Source: an uncultured Bacteroidota bacterium
GTDB taxonomy: Bacteria; Bacteroidota; Bacteroidia; Bacteroidales; P3
Reading direction: 5' to 3'
DNA: 64,000 bases
NCBI GenBank assembly: GCA_902771735.1
Contig: CACXXO010000019.1
Location: forward strand, 1 to 64,000
In this document: piece after piece, positions 26,323 through 36,221 of the stretch
Layout of the letters: each line of letters opens with the position of its first letter
Position numbering within the stretch: position 1 is the first letter of the stretch
The notes under the pieces: generated by a model
Seen by the model: the letters and a program-made list of their open reading frames with translations, nothing else
Database searches by the model: none
Told to the model about the DNA's origin: nothing
Position numbers and translations under genes: made by a program

Positions 26323-27033
26323 TCAGTTCTCGTAGGTCTCATGGAGTTCGACTTCGTAGATGAGGGGTGTGAATCCCGGAATGGAACCCGAGCCGTTGGG
26401 ACCGAAGGCAAGCTGATAGGGGAAGTAGAAACGGTAGAGGCTGCCGGCGTTCATGAGCTGGAAGCCTTCAATGAGACCGGGGAACATGGGCTCGCCGACC
26501 ACATGGACGATGGGGTCGCGCCGGCCATAGGTCTGGTCGTAGGGTTCGCCGGTGAGCATGAGGTAGCTGCGATAGTCGAACCTGATGCGCTGGGCATACT
26601 TGGTCTTGGGGCCCTTGCCTTCACGCAGCACCTCGTAGTAGAAACCCTGGGGATGGCGCTTGACGTTGGGGTTCTCCTTCTGGAGTTTCTCGAAATAGGC
26701 CTCCTGCTGGGCATCGACGGTATTCTGTGTCTCGGCGGCGGATTCCTTCATGCTCGAGGCATAGCGCATCATGATGAAGTTGAGGGCATTCTTGATTTCC
26801 TCGGGGCTCATAGGCTGTTCCTCGCCGCCGGCGAGGGTATATTCAGCCGACCGGAGGATGAGGTCGGCGTCGAGTTCATTGAAATAGCCGGTCTTGAGGG
26901 CGTCGGCAATGTTTTGCCCATAGGCCCATGAGAGACTGTCGGTGGCGTTGTTGAGTTGCGGGGCCTTGGGACTGCCACCGGAGCAGGCGGCGAGGGTAAA
27001 GGCACTGGCGACCAGGAGAAAGATTCTTTTCAT
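26323..27033 (-). CDS. FKBP-type peptidyl-prolyl isomerase lipoprotein
   Basis: 236 residues. Signal peptide and lipobox (SAFTLAACSGG) are followed by a helical N-terminal dimerisation part (residues 25-125) and an FKBP domain: YYEVLREGKGPKTKYAQRIR, then IVHVVGEPMFPGLIEGFQLM and AFGPNGSGSIPGFTPLIYEV. It folds proteins in the periplasm or at the outer membrane. Last gene of the eleven-gene leftward run, 11 bp after the C25 protease, whose secretion or folding it might assist. Confidence 0.88.
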   Translation of the reverse strand: MKRIFLLVASAFTLAACSGGSPKAPQLNNATDSLSWAYGQNIADALKTGYFNELDADLILRSAEYTLAGGEEQPMSPEEIKNALNFIMMRYASSMKESAAETQNTVDAQQEAYFEKLQKENPNVKRHPQGFYYEVLREGKGPKTKYAQRIRFDYRSYLMLTGEPYDQTYGRRDPIVHVVGEPMFPGLIEGFQLMNAGSLYRFYFPYQLAFGPNGSGSIPGFTPLIYEVELHETYEN

Positions 27034-27043
27034 AAATTAGTTG

Positions 27044-29386
27044 TTATTTGGTGACTATAAGTTTTTTCACGGCGACACCATCGTTGGTGGAAAGACGCAG
27101 GAGGTAGAGTCCGGCGGGGACGGCGGAAAGATCGAGTGTGCAGCTGTTGAGGGTGGAGAGGGAGTAGGAGCCCACCGTACGGCCGGTGAGGTCGAGGAGT
27201 TCGACACGGAGGAGCCCCGGGGCGCTGACGGTACAGCGGTCGGTGGCAGGGTTGGGCGAAAGGGTCACGGCCGACGAGAGGTCGACGCCATGGATTCCCA
27301 CCCCTATCTCGCCCACGCCGCGGAAGAAGGGCTTGTATCCCTGGGCGGTGACAGAGAGGAATGAGTGGTTCAGAGCACCGTTGTCGACGGTGAAGGAGAC
27401 GTGGCCGTCGGCGTCGGCGAAAGCGGAGGCGAGCAGCCGATGGTTGGTCGAGTCGACGATGGCCACATAGGCATAGGGGGCGACGGTAGCCTCGATGGTA
27501 TTGGAGGACTTAGCGAAAGAAGCGTTCATCTCGGCGGCGCGTCCACACCAAGGAAGCAGCGAGGGATCGCCCATGAGCTCGTAGATCTCCCAATAATAGC
27601 GTTTATAGCTGGAAGAGCTGGCGTTGACCGACATGTTGCCCGCCATCACCATGGAGCCTGCCGTGGCGATGTGCAGGTTGGCGGCCTCGTCGTGGGTGTG
27701 GAAGAGACGGTCGTACATACCGAGGCTATGCGAGTTGTAGTCGGTGTTCATGTCGTTGTGGATGTTGCTACGGATGCCGATACTCCAATAGAAGTCCTCG
27801 GTCCAGGTGGTGGAATTGGTACCGCCAATGTAGATGACGGCGCCGGCATTGTTGTTGCGACGGATGAGCGACTCGCCGAAGCAGGCGTCCTTGTCGAACT
27901 TGTTGGTCAGGCAGCAGTTGCCAATCATGACCGAGGGTTTGTTGTTGTTGTTCATGTTGAGGATCTGGCTCTTGGTGAAGGCAGGCTTGTGCCAACGGTC
28001 CCAGTCGCCATGGGCCGAATAGTTGATCCAACCGAGGCCCTGGCCATAGAGGTCGCGGAGGGTAGAAGCCGAGGCGGAGGAACTGCAATTGCCCGTGACA
28101 TGGACACCAGCAGGTGCGAAATCTGTATTGTTCTTGTAATAGCTGACGCTGTCATAGCCATTGTCGGCGTTGATATAGTATCTGGCGATGTAGTCCATGG
28201 TGGGGTCGCAGTAAATCCAGGCCTGGTCGGTCATCCAGCCGGAGGTCTGATGGGTGCCATTATCCTCACCGGCCACGAGGGCGGCAAGGGCCAGATAGGA
28301 ATCGTCCTCGAAGGCGTACTGCTCATAGTAGAGAGTCTTGTCAACGATTTTGAGCACGGTGGCAGTGTCGGTGGCCGAGAAGCGGCCCTGATAGCAGTCG
28401 GGCAGGTTGTCGCCACTGGTCCAGGTAACGAAGTAGAGGTCGGTGATATGATCGTTCCAGCCGGAGCTGCTGAGACGCGAATCGAAAGCATTGATTTGCG
28501 CATGGTCACCCACGAGGAGGAGGTAGGCCGGGGCAGGAGCTTCGACGGTGGCGTTGGTGTAGAGATCCTTGAGATAGTCGGCGATGGCGCTGTTGCCGGA
28601 AAGGTTGGCATCGGTGGTGTAGACCAAGTCGACCATGAGGCCCTGCTTGCGTTTCCACTCGGCAAAACGGTTCAGACTATGGCAACGGAGCGAGCCTGGA
28701 GCCACGATGACCATGCGCACAGGGGCGGAAAGGTTGGCATCCTTGGCAGAGAAGAGGCTGTTGAGCATGGAACCGGCAGAGAAAGCCGGGGTATAGTAAC
28801 GGCGGAAGTGGTCGAGAGTGCCCTCGACGTCGGCACCGCGATAAAGCACGGTGACATCGGCGCTGCGGCAGACAATGACTTTGCCGCTGACGGGATTGAC
28901 CTGGACGGGGCTGAACGTGAGGTTGGCCAGACGGCGGTCGCGTGCCACACCCTCCACCTCGACCGAAGCCAAAGACTTGCCATAGAAGGCATCGGTGGCA
29001 TAGCGTGCGGCATCGAACTCGGGCTCATGGCGTAGCGTGTCGGACTTGCGGCGGCTGGGCTGCAGGGGATAGAACGTGCCATCGGACACGTCAAAGGTGT
29101 CGTAGACGGCATTGGCTACCTCGACAACGATATCCTCGCAGAATGGGATGGTTATCATGTCGATACGCACAGGGAGAGCTGGCGAGCCTATCTCGCCACC
29201 CATCTGATAGCCAGCCAACAGCAACTGACTATATTTGACATTGGCCAAGGATTGGCTTTCGATGCTGAGCGCCGGGGTCTGATAGTGGACTTCCAGACGG
29301 TCGAAATTGTCGGTCGTCACCTGCTGGGCTTGGACAGCCGTTAGCGAGGCGAACAACAGAGGTAACAGAAGCAATTTCTTTTTCAT
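27044..29386 (-). CDS. Gingipain-like cysteine protease (peptidase C25) secreted by the type IX system
   Basis: 780 residues. A signal peptide (LLFASLTAVQAQ) is followed by a propeptide to about residue 220 and the C25 catalytic domain. H459 in INYSAHGDWDRWH and C491/C492 in MIGNCCLTNKFD are the catalytic His and Cys region. The last 75 residues begin LSPNPATDRCTV and end in GLYLLRLSTNDGVAVKKLIV, the type A sorting domain that sends proteins through the type IX system to the cell surface. It sits among lipid and ribosome genes with 15 bp or less on each side, an unusual place for a secreted protease. Confidence 0.92.
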   Translation of the reverse strand: MKKKLLLLPLLFASLTAVQAQQVTTDNFDRLEVHYQTPALSIESQSLANVKYSQLLLAGYQMGGEIGSPALPVRIDMITIPFCEDIVVEVANAVYDTFDVSDGTFYPLQPSRRKSDTLRHEPEFDAARYATDAFYGKSLASVEVEGVARDRRLANLTFSPVQVNPVSGKVIVCRSADVTVLYRGADVEGTLDHFRRYYTPAFSAGSMLNSLFSAKDANLSAPVRMVIVAPGSLRCHSLNRFAEWKRKQGLMVDLVYTTDANLSGNSAIADYLKDLYTNATVEAPAPAYLLLVGDHAQINAFDSRLSSSGWNDHITDLYFVTWTSGDNLPDCYQGRFSATDTATVLKIVDKTLYYEQYAFEDDSYLALAALVAGEDNGTHQTSGWMTDQAWIYCDPTMDYIARYYINADNGYDSVSYYKNNTDFAPAGVHVTGNCSSSASASTLRDLYGQGLGWINYSAHGDWDRWHKPAFTKSQILNMNNNNKPSVMIGNCCLTNKFDKDACFGESLIRRNNNAGAVIYIGGTNSTTWTEDFYWSIGIRSNIHNDMNTDYNSHSLGMYDRLFHTHDEAANLHIATAGSMVMAGNMSVNASSSSYKRYYWEIYELMGDPSLLPWCGRAAEMNASFAKSSNTIEATVAPYAYVAIVDSTNHRLLASAFADADGHVSFTVDNGALNHSFLSVTAQGYKPFFRGVGEIGVGIHGVDLSSAVTLSPNPATDRCTVSAPGLLRVELLDLTGRTVGSYSLSTLNSCTLDLSAVPAGLYLLRLSTNDGVAVKKLIVTK

Positions 29387-29400
29387 ATTAATAATGTATT

Positions 29401-30081
29401 CTAATTATCAAGGTTGAACATTTTCTGAATGGAAGGACAGGGGGCGTTGATGGTGACCATGAGATGCGTCACAGGGTGTTCGAAGGTGACGCTATGGGCA
29501 TGGAGCGAGATGGAGCCGTCGGGGTTGCTGCGCTCGGCACCATATTTGAGGTCGCCCTTGATGGGGCATCCGATGTTGGCCAACTGGCAGCGAATCTGAT
29601 GGTGACGCCCGGTGTGAAGGTTGATGTCGAGGAGGTGATAACCGCCCGAGGAGACCGCTATCTCGCGGTATTCGAGGCGTGCCAGCTTGGCATTGGGTCG
29701 TGCGGAGGCGAAGACATAGCTCTTGTTGCGCTCCTCATTCTTGACGAGCCAGTTTTCGAGAGCGCCGGCAGGCTGGGGAGGAGCGTTCTTGACCACCGCC
29801 CAATAGTGCTTCTCGAACTCACGGGTACGCACTTTCTCCACCATGCGGCTCAGGGCCTTGGAGGTCTTGGCCAGCAGGACGACACCCGACACAGGACGGT
29901 CAAGACGGTGGATGACACCGCAGTAGACCTGCCCGGGCTTGTGGTCGCGTTCCTTGATGAAGGCCTTCACCAAGTCGGCCAAACAGGGGTCACCGGTTTT
30001 GTCGCCTTGGGTTATCTGCCCAGGCAACTTGTTGATGGCCAGCAAGTGGTTATCCTCGTAGAGTATCTGGTCGGCAATCAT
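29401..30081 (-). CDS. RluA-family pseudouridine synthase
   Basis: 226 residues with the catalytic motif IHRLDRPVSGVVLLAKT; the Asp of HRLDR is the nucleophile. The usual C-terminal HQIRCQLANIGCPIKGDLKYG is present. No S4 domain precedes it. It would isomerise a uridine in rRNA or tRNA; which one cannot be told. It starts 3 bp after psd. Confidence 0.92.
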   Translation of the reverse strand: MIADQILYEDNHLLAINKLPGQITQGDKTGDPCLADLVKAFIKERDHKPGQVYCGVIHRLDRPVSGVVLLAKTSKALSRMVEKVRTREFEKHYWAVVKNAPPQPAGALENWLVKNEERNKSYVFASARPNAKLARLEYREIAVSSGGYHLLDINLHTGRHHQIRCQLANIGCPIKGDLKYGAERSNPDGSISLHAHSVTFEHPVTHLMVTINAPCPSIQKMFNLDN

Positions 30082-30084
30082 AAA

Positions 30085-30744
30085 TCAAACAATCTCAGCG
30101 ATGGGGCTGATGGCATTTTTCACCTTGTCCTGCAAGTCGACACTGATGGGGAAGTCGAGGGGCAGGAAGAGGTCGACACGCGAGCCGAAGCGGATGAAAC
30201 CAAGTTCCTGGTTCTGTTTGACACGTTCACCTTCCTTGGCATAGCACACAATGCGGCGTGCCATCACTCCCGCCACCTGACGGATGAGGATGCGCTTGCC
30301 GTTGTCGAGGAGCATGCCTATCTCTGTACGCTCGTTAAGGTCGCTGCTCTTGGGATAGGAGGCCACGAAGTAGTTGCCGCGGCGAAACTTGACATATTCC
30401 ACCAAGCCGTCGCAGGGATAACGGTTGACATGCACGTCGGTGCCGCTCATGAAGATGGACACCTGCATGCACTCGCCCTTGATGTAGGTCTTCTCGGTGA
30501 CTTGCTCGATGGTGACAATAGTGCCGTCGGCCGGCGAGATGAGCTCGTTGGGACTCTCGGCAAAGATGCGGCGCGGGATACGGAAAAAGGCTGTCACCAT
30601 AAATCCGAAGACCACCAATCCGGCGATGAAGAGGTAGTGGACAACGTTCCACTCCCTGACCAACAACAACATCAGCAGCACAATCAAGAAAATGAATGCG
30701 CCGGTGACCATGATTATTTTCTTTCCTTCACGATGGATTGTCAT
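30085..30744 (-). CDS. psd: Phosphatidylserine decarboxylase, short type
   Basis: 219 residues. Two N-terminal membrane helices are followed by ISPADGTIVTIEQ, the HVNRYPCDG motif and the self-cleavage motif FGSRVDLFLP, where the chain breaks before Ser to make the pyruvoyl cofactor. It makes phosphatidylethanolamine at the inner membrane. It follows cdsA by 5 bp, fitting a phospholipid synthesis operon. Confidence 0.95.
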   Translation of the reverse strand: MTIHREGKKIIMVTGAFIFLIVLLMLLLVREWNVVHYLFIAGLVVFGFMVTAFFRIPRRIFAESPNELISPADGTIVTIEQVTEKTYIKGECMQVSIFMSGTDVHVNRYPCDGLVEYVKFRRGNYFVASYPKSSDLNERTEIGMLLDNGKRILIRQVAGVMARRIVCYAKEGERVKQNQELGFIRFGSRVDLFLPLDFPISVDLQDKVKNAISPIAEIV

Positions 30745-30749
30745 ATTGC

Positions 30750-31604
30750 TTATCTAATTATAAGGGTTATGTATGCAAAAACAAAAGGCATGATGATGAG
30801 GAGGCTATCGAAGCGGTCGAGGAATCCACCATGGCCAGGCATGATATTGCCACTGTCCTTCATACCGACAGAGCGTTTGAGCATGCTCTCGACCAAGTCG
30901 CCGAGGGTATCGACCACGCTGCAGATGAAGCCGAGAGCCAGCCAGTGGTACCAAGCCACGGCAGGTTGAATCAGCGGACCTACGAAGACGGCCAGCAACA
31001 TGGTGACCAGCACGCCGAAGGCGGTGCCCTCCCAGGTCTTTCCCGGAGAGTGGCGCACCCACATCTTGTGCTTCCCGAAGAGCGACCCACCGATATAGGC
31101 GCCGGAGTCGTTGAGCCACACCATCAGCACTATCATCAGCACCACACGGGCTCCGACATCAGGCACCAAGGCCAGCATCAGACCGAGCGGAATAGCAATA
31201 TAGAGCATGGGAACCATGGTATAGGCGGCATCGCGGAAAGGCTGCTCACTCTTTTTCCAAAGCTGCACAATGGCCGACAACGCAAAGACCATCGGAAACA
31301 AGACAAAGGCCGACAGCATCATAAGGAAACCCGTCAGAGGATTACCACTGACAGGTGCCACCAGCACCACGAAAAACACAGCAAGAACAAAAAGATAGCC
31401 AAGCACGCGACTGGGCGTCGAACCTTGTATAGACACCATGCGGAAAAACTCAAATGTGCATCCGATGGCCACAAAAAGGAGGAATGCACCAAAGATGAAG
31501 AGTCCCACATTGGGATTCTTGAGGAAGAAGCCGGCAAGCAGCGAGCCGATGAACAACGCGGCATAGACAATGGCACTGGCAGTGCGAATCCAAAATGTTT
31601 TCAT
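30750..31604 (-). CDS. cdsA: Phosphatidate cytidylyltransferase
   Basis: 284 residues with about eight membrane helices and the C-terminal signature SPGKTWEGTAFGVLVT through DTLGDLVESMLKRSVGMKDS. It makes CDP-diacylglycerol, the precursor for the phosphatidylserine used by Psd. It overlaps ftsH by 4 bp. Confidence 0.95.
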   Translation of the reverse strand: MKTFWIRTASAIVYAALFIGSLLAGFFLKNPNVGLFIFGAFLLFVAIGCTFEFFRMVSIQGSTPSRVLGYLFVLAVFFVVLVAPVSGNPLTGFLMMLSAFVLFPMVFALSAIVQLWKKSEQPFRDAAYTMVPMLYIAIPLGLMLALVPDVGARVVLMIVLMVWLNDSGAYIGGSLFGKHKMWVRHSPGKTWEGTAFGVLVTMLLAVFVGPLIQPAVAWYHWLALGFICSVVDTLGDLVESMLKRSVGMKDSGNIMPGHGGFLDRFDSLLIIMPFVFAYITLIIR

Positions 31605-33652
31605 GACAGTGTGGTATTTTCTGGTTTATACGTATTCTCAGGCAACTCCGGTGCCTCGGGAGTTTCATTGATTTCCGGAGTGTTTTCTTTCTCCTCCCAC
31701 GGACGGGGGCCGTAGATGCGTTCCAAGTCCTCGCGGAAGAGCACTTCTTTCTCATAGAGCTGTGTGGCCAATTGGTCGAGTTGCTCACGATGGCTGAGCA
31801 GCAGTTCCTTGGCTTTACTGTAAGCTTCCTCCACCATGCGACGCACCTCGCGATCGATGGTCTCTGCCGTCTTCTCACTGAAGGGTTTGGTGAGGGCATA
31901 GTCGCCCTGACCCGTCGAGTCGTAGAAACTGATGTTACCCACCTCGGGGCTCATTCCGTAGTAGGTCACTAAGGCTTGCGCCATTTTGGTGGCACGCTCG
32001 ATGTCATTCAATGCACCCGTGCTGATGCGACCAAAGACAATCTCTTCGGAGGCACGGCCGGCCATCAGCGAGGTCATCTCGTCGAACATCTGCTCGTAGG
32101 TGGTGATTTGGCGTTCTTCGGGCAAATACCAGGCGGCGCCGAGGGCTTTGCCTCGCGGCACGATGGTGACTTTCACCAGCGGGTTGGCCCAGCGCAACAG
32201 CCAAGAGACCGACGCATGGCCGCTCTCGTGGTAGGCAATGGTGTGCTTCTCTTCGTCGGAGAGCACTTTGGTGCGTTTCTCAAGGCCGCCGACGATGCGG
32301 TCGACAGCATCGAGGAAGTCCTGACGCTCAATCATCTTCTTATTCTTCCGGGCGGCGCAAAGGGCAGCCTCGTTGCACACGTTGGCGATGTCGGCGCCGC
32401 TGAATCCGGGAGTCTGCTTGGCGAGGAAATCCCTGTCGACATAGCCCTCGCTACCCTCTTGGGTATTGAGCTTCAGGTTCTTCATATGTACAGCGAAGAT
32501 GGCTTTGCGTTCCTCGATGTCGGGCAGTTCGACATAAATCTGGCGGTCGAAACGGCCGGCACGCATCAGGGCCTTGTCAAGGACGTCGGCACGGTTGGTG
32601 GCCGCCAGCACAATGACATTGGTTGTGCTGGAGAAACCGTCCATCTCGGTAAGCAGCTGGTTGAGGGTATTCTCGCGCTCGTCGTTGCCTCCGGTGAGGC
32701 CGTTGCGTCCACGGGCACGGCCCACGGCGTCAATTTCGTCGATGAAGACGATGCAAGGACTCTTCTTTTTGGCCTCGTCGAACAATCCGCGGACACGCGA
32801 AGCTCCCACGCCGACGAACATCTCAACAAAATCGCTGCCACTCATCGAGAAGAACGGCACGCCTGCCTCGCCGGCCACGGCCTTGGCCAGCAGGGTCTTT
32901 CCTGTACCCGGAGGACCTACCAGCAGCACACCCTTCGGAATCTTGCCGCCCAACTCGGTATAGTGTTTGGGGTTCTTCAGGAAGTCGACCACCTCCATCA
33001 CCTCTTCTTTGGCACCGGCCAGTCCGGCCACATCCTTGAAGGTGACATTGACCTGCTTGGTGGCGTCGTACTGCTTGGCGCGCGAACCGCCGAAACCGAA
33101 CATACCGCCGAAACCGCCGCCTTCGCCGCCCATCTGCTTGCGGGCGTAGGCACTCATACCCCAGAAGAGCAACAGCAGCAACAGCAACGGACCAAACCAC
33201 ACCAGCAATTCGCGCAAGGCGTTGGTGTGGGTCTCGATTTTATAGCTGATGTGCTCGCCTGTCTTGGCCTCGATGATGGCCAGTTCCTTGTCGAAATGTT
33301 CGAAGTTTCCAATATTATATGTATAATAACCCGCAGGGCCTTCGGTACCGGTAATCGTCTGGGTGTGCAAATCCTTGTACAGGTCGGGATACGCCTTGAT
33401 GGCGTCGGCCTTGATACGGATTTCGGCCACCTCCTGGTTGATGACCGTGATGCTTTCGTAATCGTGGCGCTCGAGGATGAGCGACAACTTGTTCCAGTCC
33501 ACGGGTTTCTTTGTCCCGCTGCCACTGCCGAACATGCCGAAGAGCAGCACCAGCATGATGACACCATAGACAATATAGAGCCACTTGGCCGTCTTGGGCT
33601 TGTTGCCACGCGGCGCGTTGTTGGGCACTTTGTTATGTTGTTGGTTTGCCAT
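31601..33652 (-). CDS. ftsH: ATP-dependent zinc metalloprotease FtsH
   Basis: 683 residues. Membrane helices at about 23-42 and 148-168 flank a periplasmic domain. The AAA domain has GPPGTGKT at 246-253, Walker [11 protein letters not shown] and the SRH around [12 protein letters not shown]. The protease site HESGH is at 475-479. A Gly-rich linker ([16 protein letters not shown]) precedes the AAA domain. It degrades misfolded membrane proteins. The rsfS-ftsH-cdsA-psd order is a familiar Bacteroidetes arrangement. Confidence 0.97.
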   Translation of the reverse strand: MANQQHNKVPNNAPRGNKPKTAKWLYIVYGVIMLVLLFGMFGSGSGTKKPVDWNKLSLILERHDYESITVINQEVAEIRIKADAIKAYPDLYKDLHTQTITGTEGPAGYYTYNIGNFEHFDKELAIIEAKTGEHISYKIETHTNALRELLVWFGPLLLLLLLFWGMSAYARKQMGGEGGGFGGMFGFGGSRAKQYDATKQVNVTFKDVAGLAGAKEEVMEVVDFLKNPKHYTELGGKIPKGVLLVGPPGTGKTLLAKAVAGEAGVPFFSMSGSDFVEMFVGVGASRVRGLFDEAKKKSPCIVFIDEIDAVGRARGRNGLTGGNDERENTLNQLLTEMDGFSSTTNVIVLAATNRADVLDKALMRAGRFDRQIYVELPDIEERKAIFAVHMKNLKLNTQEGSEGYVDRDFLAKQTPGFSGADIANVCNEAALCAARKNKKMIERQDFLDAVDRIVGGLEKRTKVLSDEEKHTIAYHESGHASVSWLLRWANPLVKVTIVPRGKALGAAWYLPEERQITTYEQMFDEMTSLMAGRASEEIVFGRISTGALNDIERATKMAQALVTYYGMSPEVGNISFYDSTGQGDYALTKPFSEKTAETIDREVRRMVEEAYSKAKELLLSHREQLDQLATQLYEKEVLFREDLERIYGPRPWEEKENTPEINETPEAPELPENTYKPENTTLS

Positions 33653-33665
33653 TCAAATTTACACT

Positions 33666-34073
33666 TTATCCATTAATCTTTTTGCCTGCTTTGCCTGTCT
33701 GCGTCTTGGTGGAACAAATCGACACCTCTTCACCGTCGCTCCACAGTTCGTCGAGTCGGAAGAAGGCCCGTTTGTCTTTTTGGAAGATGTGAACCACCAC
33801 ATCGAAATAGTCCATCAGGATCCACTCGGCATTGTTGTAACCCTCAATCTTGTGGGGGTTCAATCCAGTGGCTTTCTTCACCGTCTCGAATACAGCGTCG
33901 CTCAGCGCGCTGACGTGCGACGGGACATTGCCCGTGGCAATCACGAAATACTCCGCCGGGGCGCCATGGACCTTCCTGAGGTCCAGGATGCGGATATCTT
34001 CTGCTTTCTTCGCGTCGAGGGCCTGGGCCGCCAAGCGTGCCAGCACCTCCGATTCTTTTTCTCTATTGTCCAT
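33666..34073 (-). CDS. rsfS: Ribosome silencing factor RsfS
   Basis: 135 residues of the RsfS/Iojap family: KKAEDIRILDLRKVHGAPA, then FVIATGNVPSHVSAL and WILMDYFDVVVHIF. It binds ribosomal protein uL14 and blocks subunit joining when nutrients are short. It is 13 bp before ftsH in the same run. Confidence 0.94.
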   Translation of the reverse strand: MDNREKESEVLARLAAQALDAKKAEDIRILDLRKVHGAPAEYFVIATGNVPSHVSALSDAVFETVKKATGLNPHKIEGYNNAEWILMDYFDVVVHIFQKDKRAFFRLDELWSDGEEVSICSTKTQTGKAGKKING

Positions 34074-34095
34074 TTATGTTTTCTGAATTGTTTAC

Positions 34096-34515
34096 TTATT
34101 TAATTATTGTTGCCGTCAGCCTCCGGCGACCGTCGACCTCTACAATTTCCACCCTCACATACTCCTCCGGCAGCAGCTCCTCTATCTTTTCGGTCCATTC
34201 CGTGAAACAGTAGTTGCCGCTGTAGAAGTATTCCTCATAGCCCAGGTCGTAGGCCTCGACAAGGTTCTTCAGCCGATAGAAATCAAAGTGGTAGACAGGA
34301 TCGCCGTTGCCGGCGCAGTATTCATTGACAATGGCAAACGTGGGGCTGCATACATTGTCCTCCACCCCCAGGGCGGCGCAGAGTTCCTTGATGAGCGTGG
34401 TCTTCCCCACCCCCATCTTGCCAAAGAATGCGAAGAAGCGCTCCTCGGGGAACGTCCCCAACAGTTGTTTTGCCACTGCCGGCAATTGTCCTATATTTTC
34501 AATTTCAATTTTCAA
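34096..34515 (-). CDS. tsaE: tRNA threonylcarbamoyladenosine synthesis ATPase TsaE
   Basis: 139 residues. The P-loop is GKMGVGKTT, followed by the family block NVCSPTFAIVNEYC and HFDFYRL. It drives the t6A tRNA modification together with TsaB and TsaD. The start is TTG at 34515: an in-frame stop lies two codons upstream and no ATG is near. The first codons (KIEIEN) are part of an AT-rich heptamer-like repeat at 34496-34524. Confidence 0.92.
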   Translation of the reverse strand: MKIEIENIGQLPAVAKQLLGTFPEERFFAFFGKMGVGKTTLIKELCAALGVEDNVCSPTFAIVNEYCAGNGDPVYHFDFYRLKNLVEAYDLGYEEYFYSGNYCFTEWTEKIEELLPEEYVRVEIVEVDGRRRLTATIIK

Positions 34516-34524
34516 CTTTCAATT
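34496..34524. repeat. Heptamer-like repeat across the tsaE start
   Basis: TTTCAA(T/C) units recur with 6-7 bp spacing on the plus strand and form the first codons and leader of tsaE. Confidence 0.5.
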
Positions 34525-34537
34525 CCCCTTTTTTCAA

Positions 34538-35077
34538 TTATCTAAGCCTGTCGGCCGCTCTCACCAGCGCCTCGTCTTTGCGGATGGCCCTCTGTGCCAA
34601 GAAGAAAAACACAATCGCGGCCAACGGGAGGAAGGCTCCGACGCCCCATGTCATATGCTGCTCTGTCTGGGTGAAGAGGGCTCCGAGCTGGTCGGCATAG
34701 GCGTCGACGGCCCAGAAGAAGAGCAGGAACGCATACACCACATTGAGCAGGAAAGCCACGGCCACCATGCGCATCTGCAGCGTGCGTTTCTTGTAGAGGC
34801 AGATGCAGAGCAATGCCAGCGCCAGAACCACGGCGGTCATGGTCACCAGCGGCCACATCGACACGTCGACCTGCGACTGGAAGAGTTCCACTTTCGGCTC
34901 GCCGGCGGCGAGAGCCTTGCTGTAGTGAGGGCCGTCAGCGGCCACGAGGTTGAGTTGCGAAACCACTTGCTGGTTCTCGGTGTAGTCAATTGTGTAGCTG
35001 GCCACGGGAAAAACGAAGCACAGTCCCATGCACACTGCCGCCAGCACTAACCATAAAGTTTGAATTCTCTGAATCAT
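34538..35077 (-). CDS. DUF4293-family membrane protein
   Basis: 179 residues with four membrane helices. The N-terminus MIQRIQTLWLVLAAVCM and the small periplasmic segment between helices one and two match the Bacteroidetes-only DUF4293 family. Function unknown. It lies between the BT_3928-type gene and tsaE in the leftward run, so it is expressed with core genes. Confidence 0.85.
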   Translation of the reverse strand: MIQRIQTLWLVLAAVCMGLCFVFPVASYTIDYTENQQVVSQLNLVAADGPHYSKALAAGEPKVELFQSQVDVSMWPLVTMTAVVLALALLCICLYKKRTLQMRMVAVAFLLNVVYAFLLFFWAVDAYADQLGALFTQTEQHMTWGVGAFLPLAAIVFFFLAQRAIRKDEALVRAADRLR

Positions 35078-35090
35078 TTTTTTCTATTGC

Positions 35091-36221
35091 TTAATTCTCC
35101 ATTTTCAGTTCTCCGGCCACACGGCCTTTGTCCACCACCGTGGCGTTTTTCACATACATGAAGCCCGGGTTGCCGCGCATCATGGTCTCGATGGCCGTGG
35201 CGTCGGCGAAGTAGAAGTCCATGTCCTCAATCCCGTTCTCATACATCCAGATCAGGATATCCTCGGGCAGCGCCGAAGTGAGCAGCACTATCTCCTTGCC
35301 GTTCTCGCCGGCCAGGGTCCTGGCCGTTTTTATCTCTTCAACATCCTCGGCGTCAATCTTCTCCAAGTGGTGTATCGTCACAATCACCAGGCCGTCCTCG
35401 GCGGTGATGAGTTCGAGGGCACGGTCCGAACCCTCCATGTCGAACATCGAGAAACCCGGCGCCTTGATTTCTGGCATTTCCACGCGGCTGCTCGTCCACT
35501 CCCAGGTGTTGGCCCAGGCGGTGTCGGCCATGTAGTCCATCAGTTTGGCCGACTCCATTTCCATGATCTCACCCGTCTGGGTGTTCTTGTAGGTCACATA
35601 GCTCTGGGGAGTCGAGCCCTGTTCCATGTCAACCATCTGGTTGCCGACCTTCCAGGGACGGAAATCGATGACAGGCTCGTGCTTGATGTTGTAGATACAG
35701 AACACTAGCATCACAGCCAGCGCGCCTATGAACACGATGCTGTCGCGCTCGAAACGGCGTTTGCGGCGCATCCAGCGAGTCAGCACTATCCATACCGTCG
35801 GCACATCCAGCGCGATGTTCTTCCAGAAGGTCTGCCAGTTAGTAAGTTTGATGGCGTCGCCGAAACAACCGCAGTCGTCCACCAGGTTGGTGGTGGCATC
35901 GATAAAGGTGGTCACCGTGAAGAAAGCCATCATCAGCGCCAGCAGCCAGGCCGAGAAGATGCGGAAGGCGTTGAATATCAACATCACGCCCACCAAGAAT
36001 TCGGCACATATCAGCGCCACCGCCAACGTGCCCGCCAAAGGATAGGCCCATGTGAAACTCATCCCGAAGAGTTCCCAGTTCGACATATAATCCTGCACCT
36101 TGAACATCGTCCCCATGGGGTCAACCCCCTTGACAAACGACGAGAACAGGAACACCAGTCCCACGACCCACCGCGAGACCACATTCAACGTATAGTTCAG
36201 ATTTGTATCCTTGATTTTCAT
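35091..36221 (-). CDS. BT_3928-family protein with DoxX-like membrane domain
   Basis: 376 residues from MKIKDTNLNYTLNVVSRW; an earlier Met at 36260 lies inside the upstream gene. The first half is a four-helix DoxX/MauE-like domain with VDDCGCFGDAIKL, as seen in proteins handling redox partners. The second half is a soluble domain resembling a degenerate thioredoxin. The start overlaps the DUF1599 gene by 4 bp (ATGA type), so the two are coupled. Exact role unknown. Confidence 0.8.
   Translation of the reverse strand: MKIKDTNLNYTLNVVSRWVVGLVFLFSSFVKGVDPMGTMFKVQDYMSNWELFGMSFTWAYPLAGTLAVALICAEFLVGVMLIFNAFRIFSAWLLALMMAFFTVTTFIDATTNLVDDCGCFGDAIKLTNWQTFWKNIALDVPTVWIVLTRWMRRKRRFERDSIVFIGALAVMLVFCIYNIKHEPVIDFRPWKVGNQMVDMEQGSTPQSYVTYKNTQTGEIMEMESAKLMDYMADTAWANTWEWTSSRVEMPEIKAPGFSMFDMEGSDRALELITAEDGLVIVTIHHLEKIDAEDVEEIKTARTLAGENGKEIVLLTSALPEDILIWMYENGIEDMDFYFADATAIETMMRGNPGFMYVKNATVVDKGRVAGELKMEN

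Noticed and set aside
27365-29035. 556-codon plus-strand frame opposite the C25 protease
   Set aside because: Same kind of shadow; the minus strand carries the catalytic motifs and sorting domain.
31976-33676. 566-codon plus-strand frame opposite ftsH
   Set aside because: Shadow frame; FtsH motifs are all on the minus strand.
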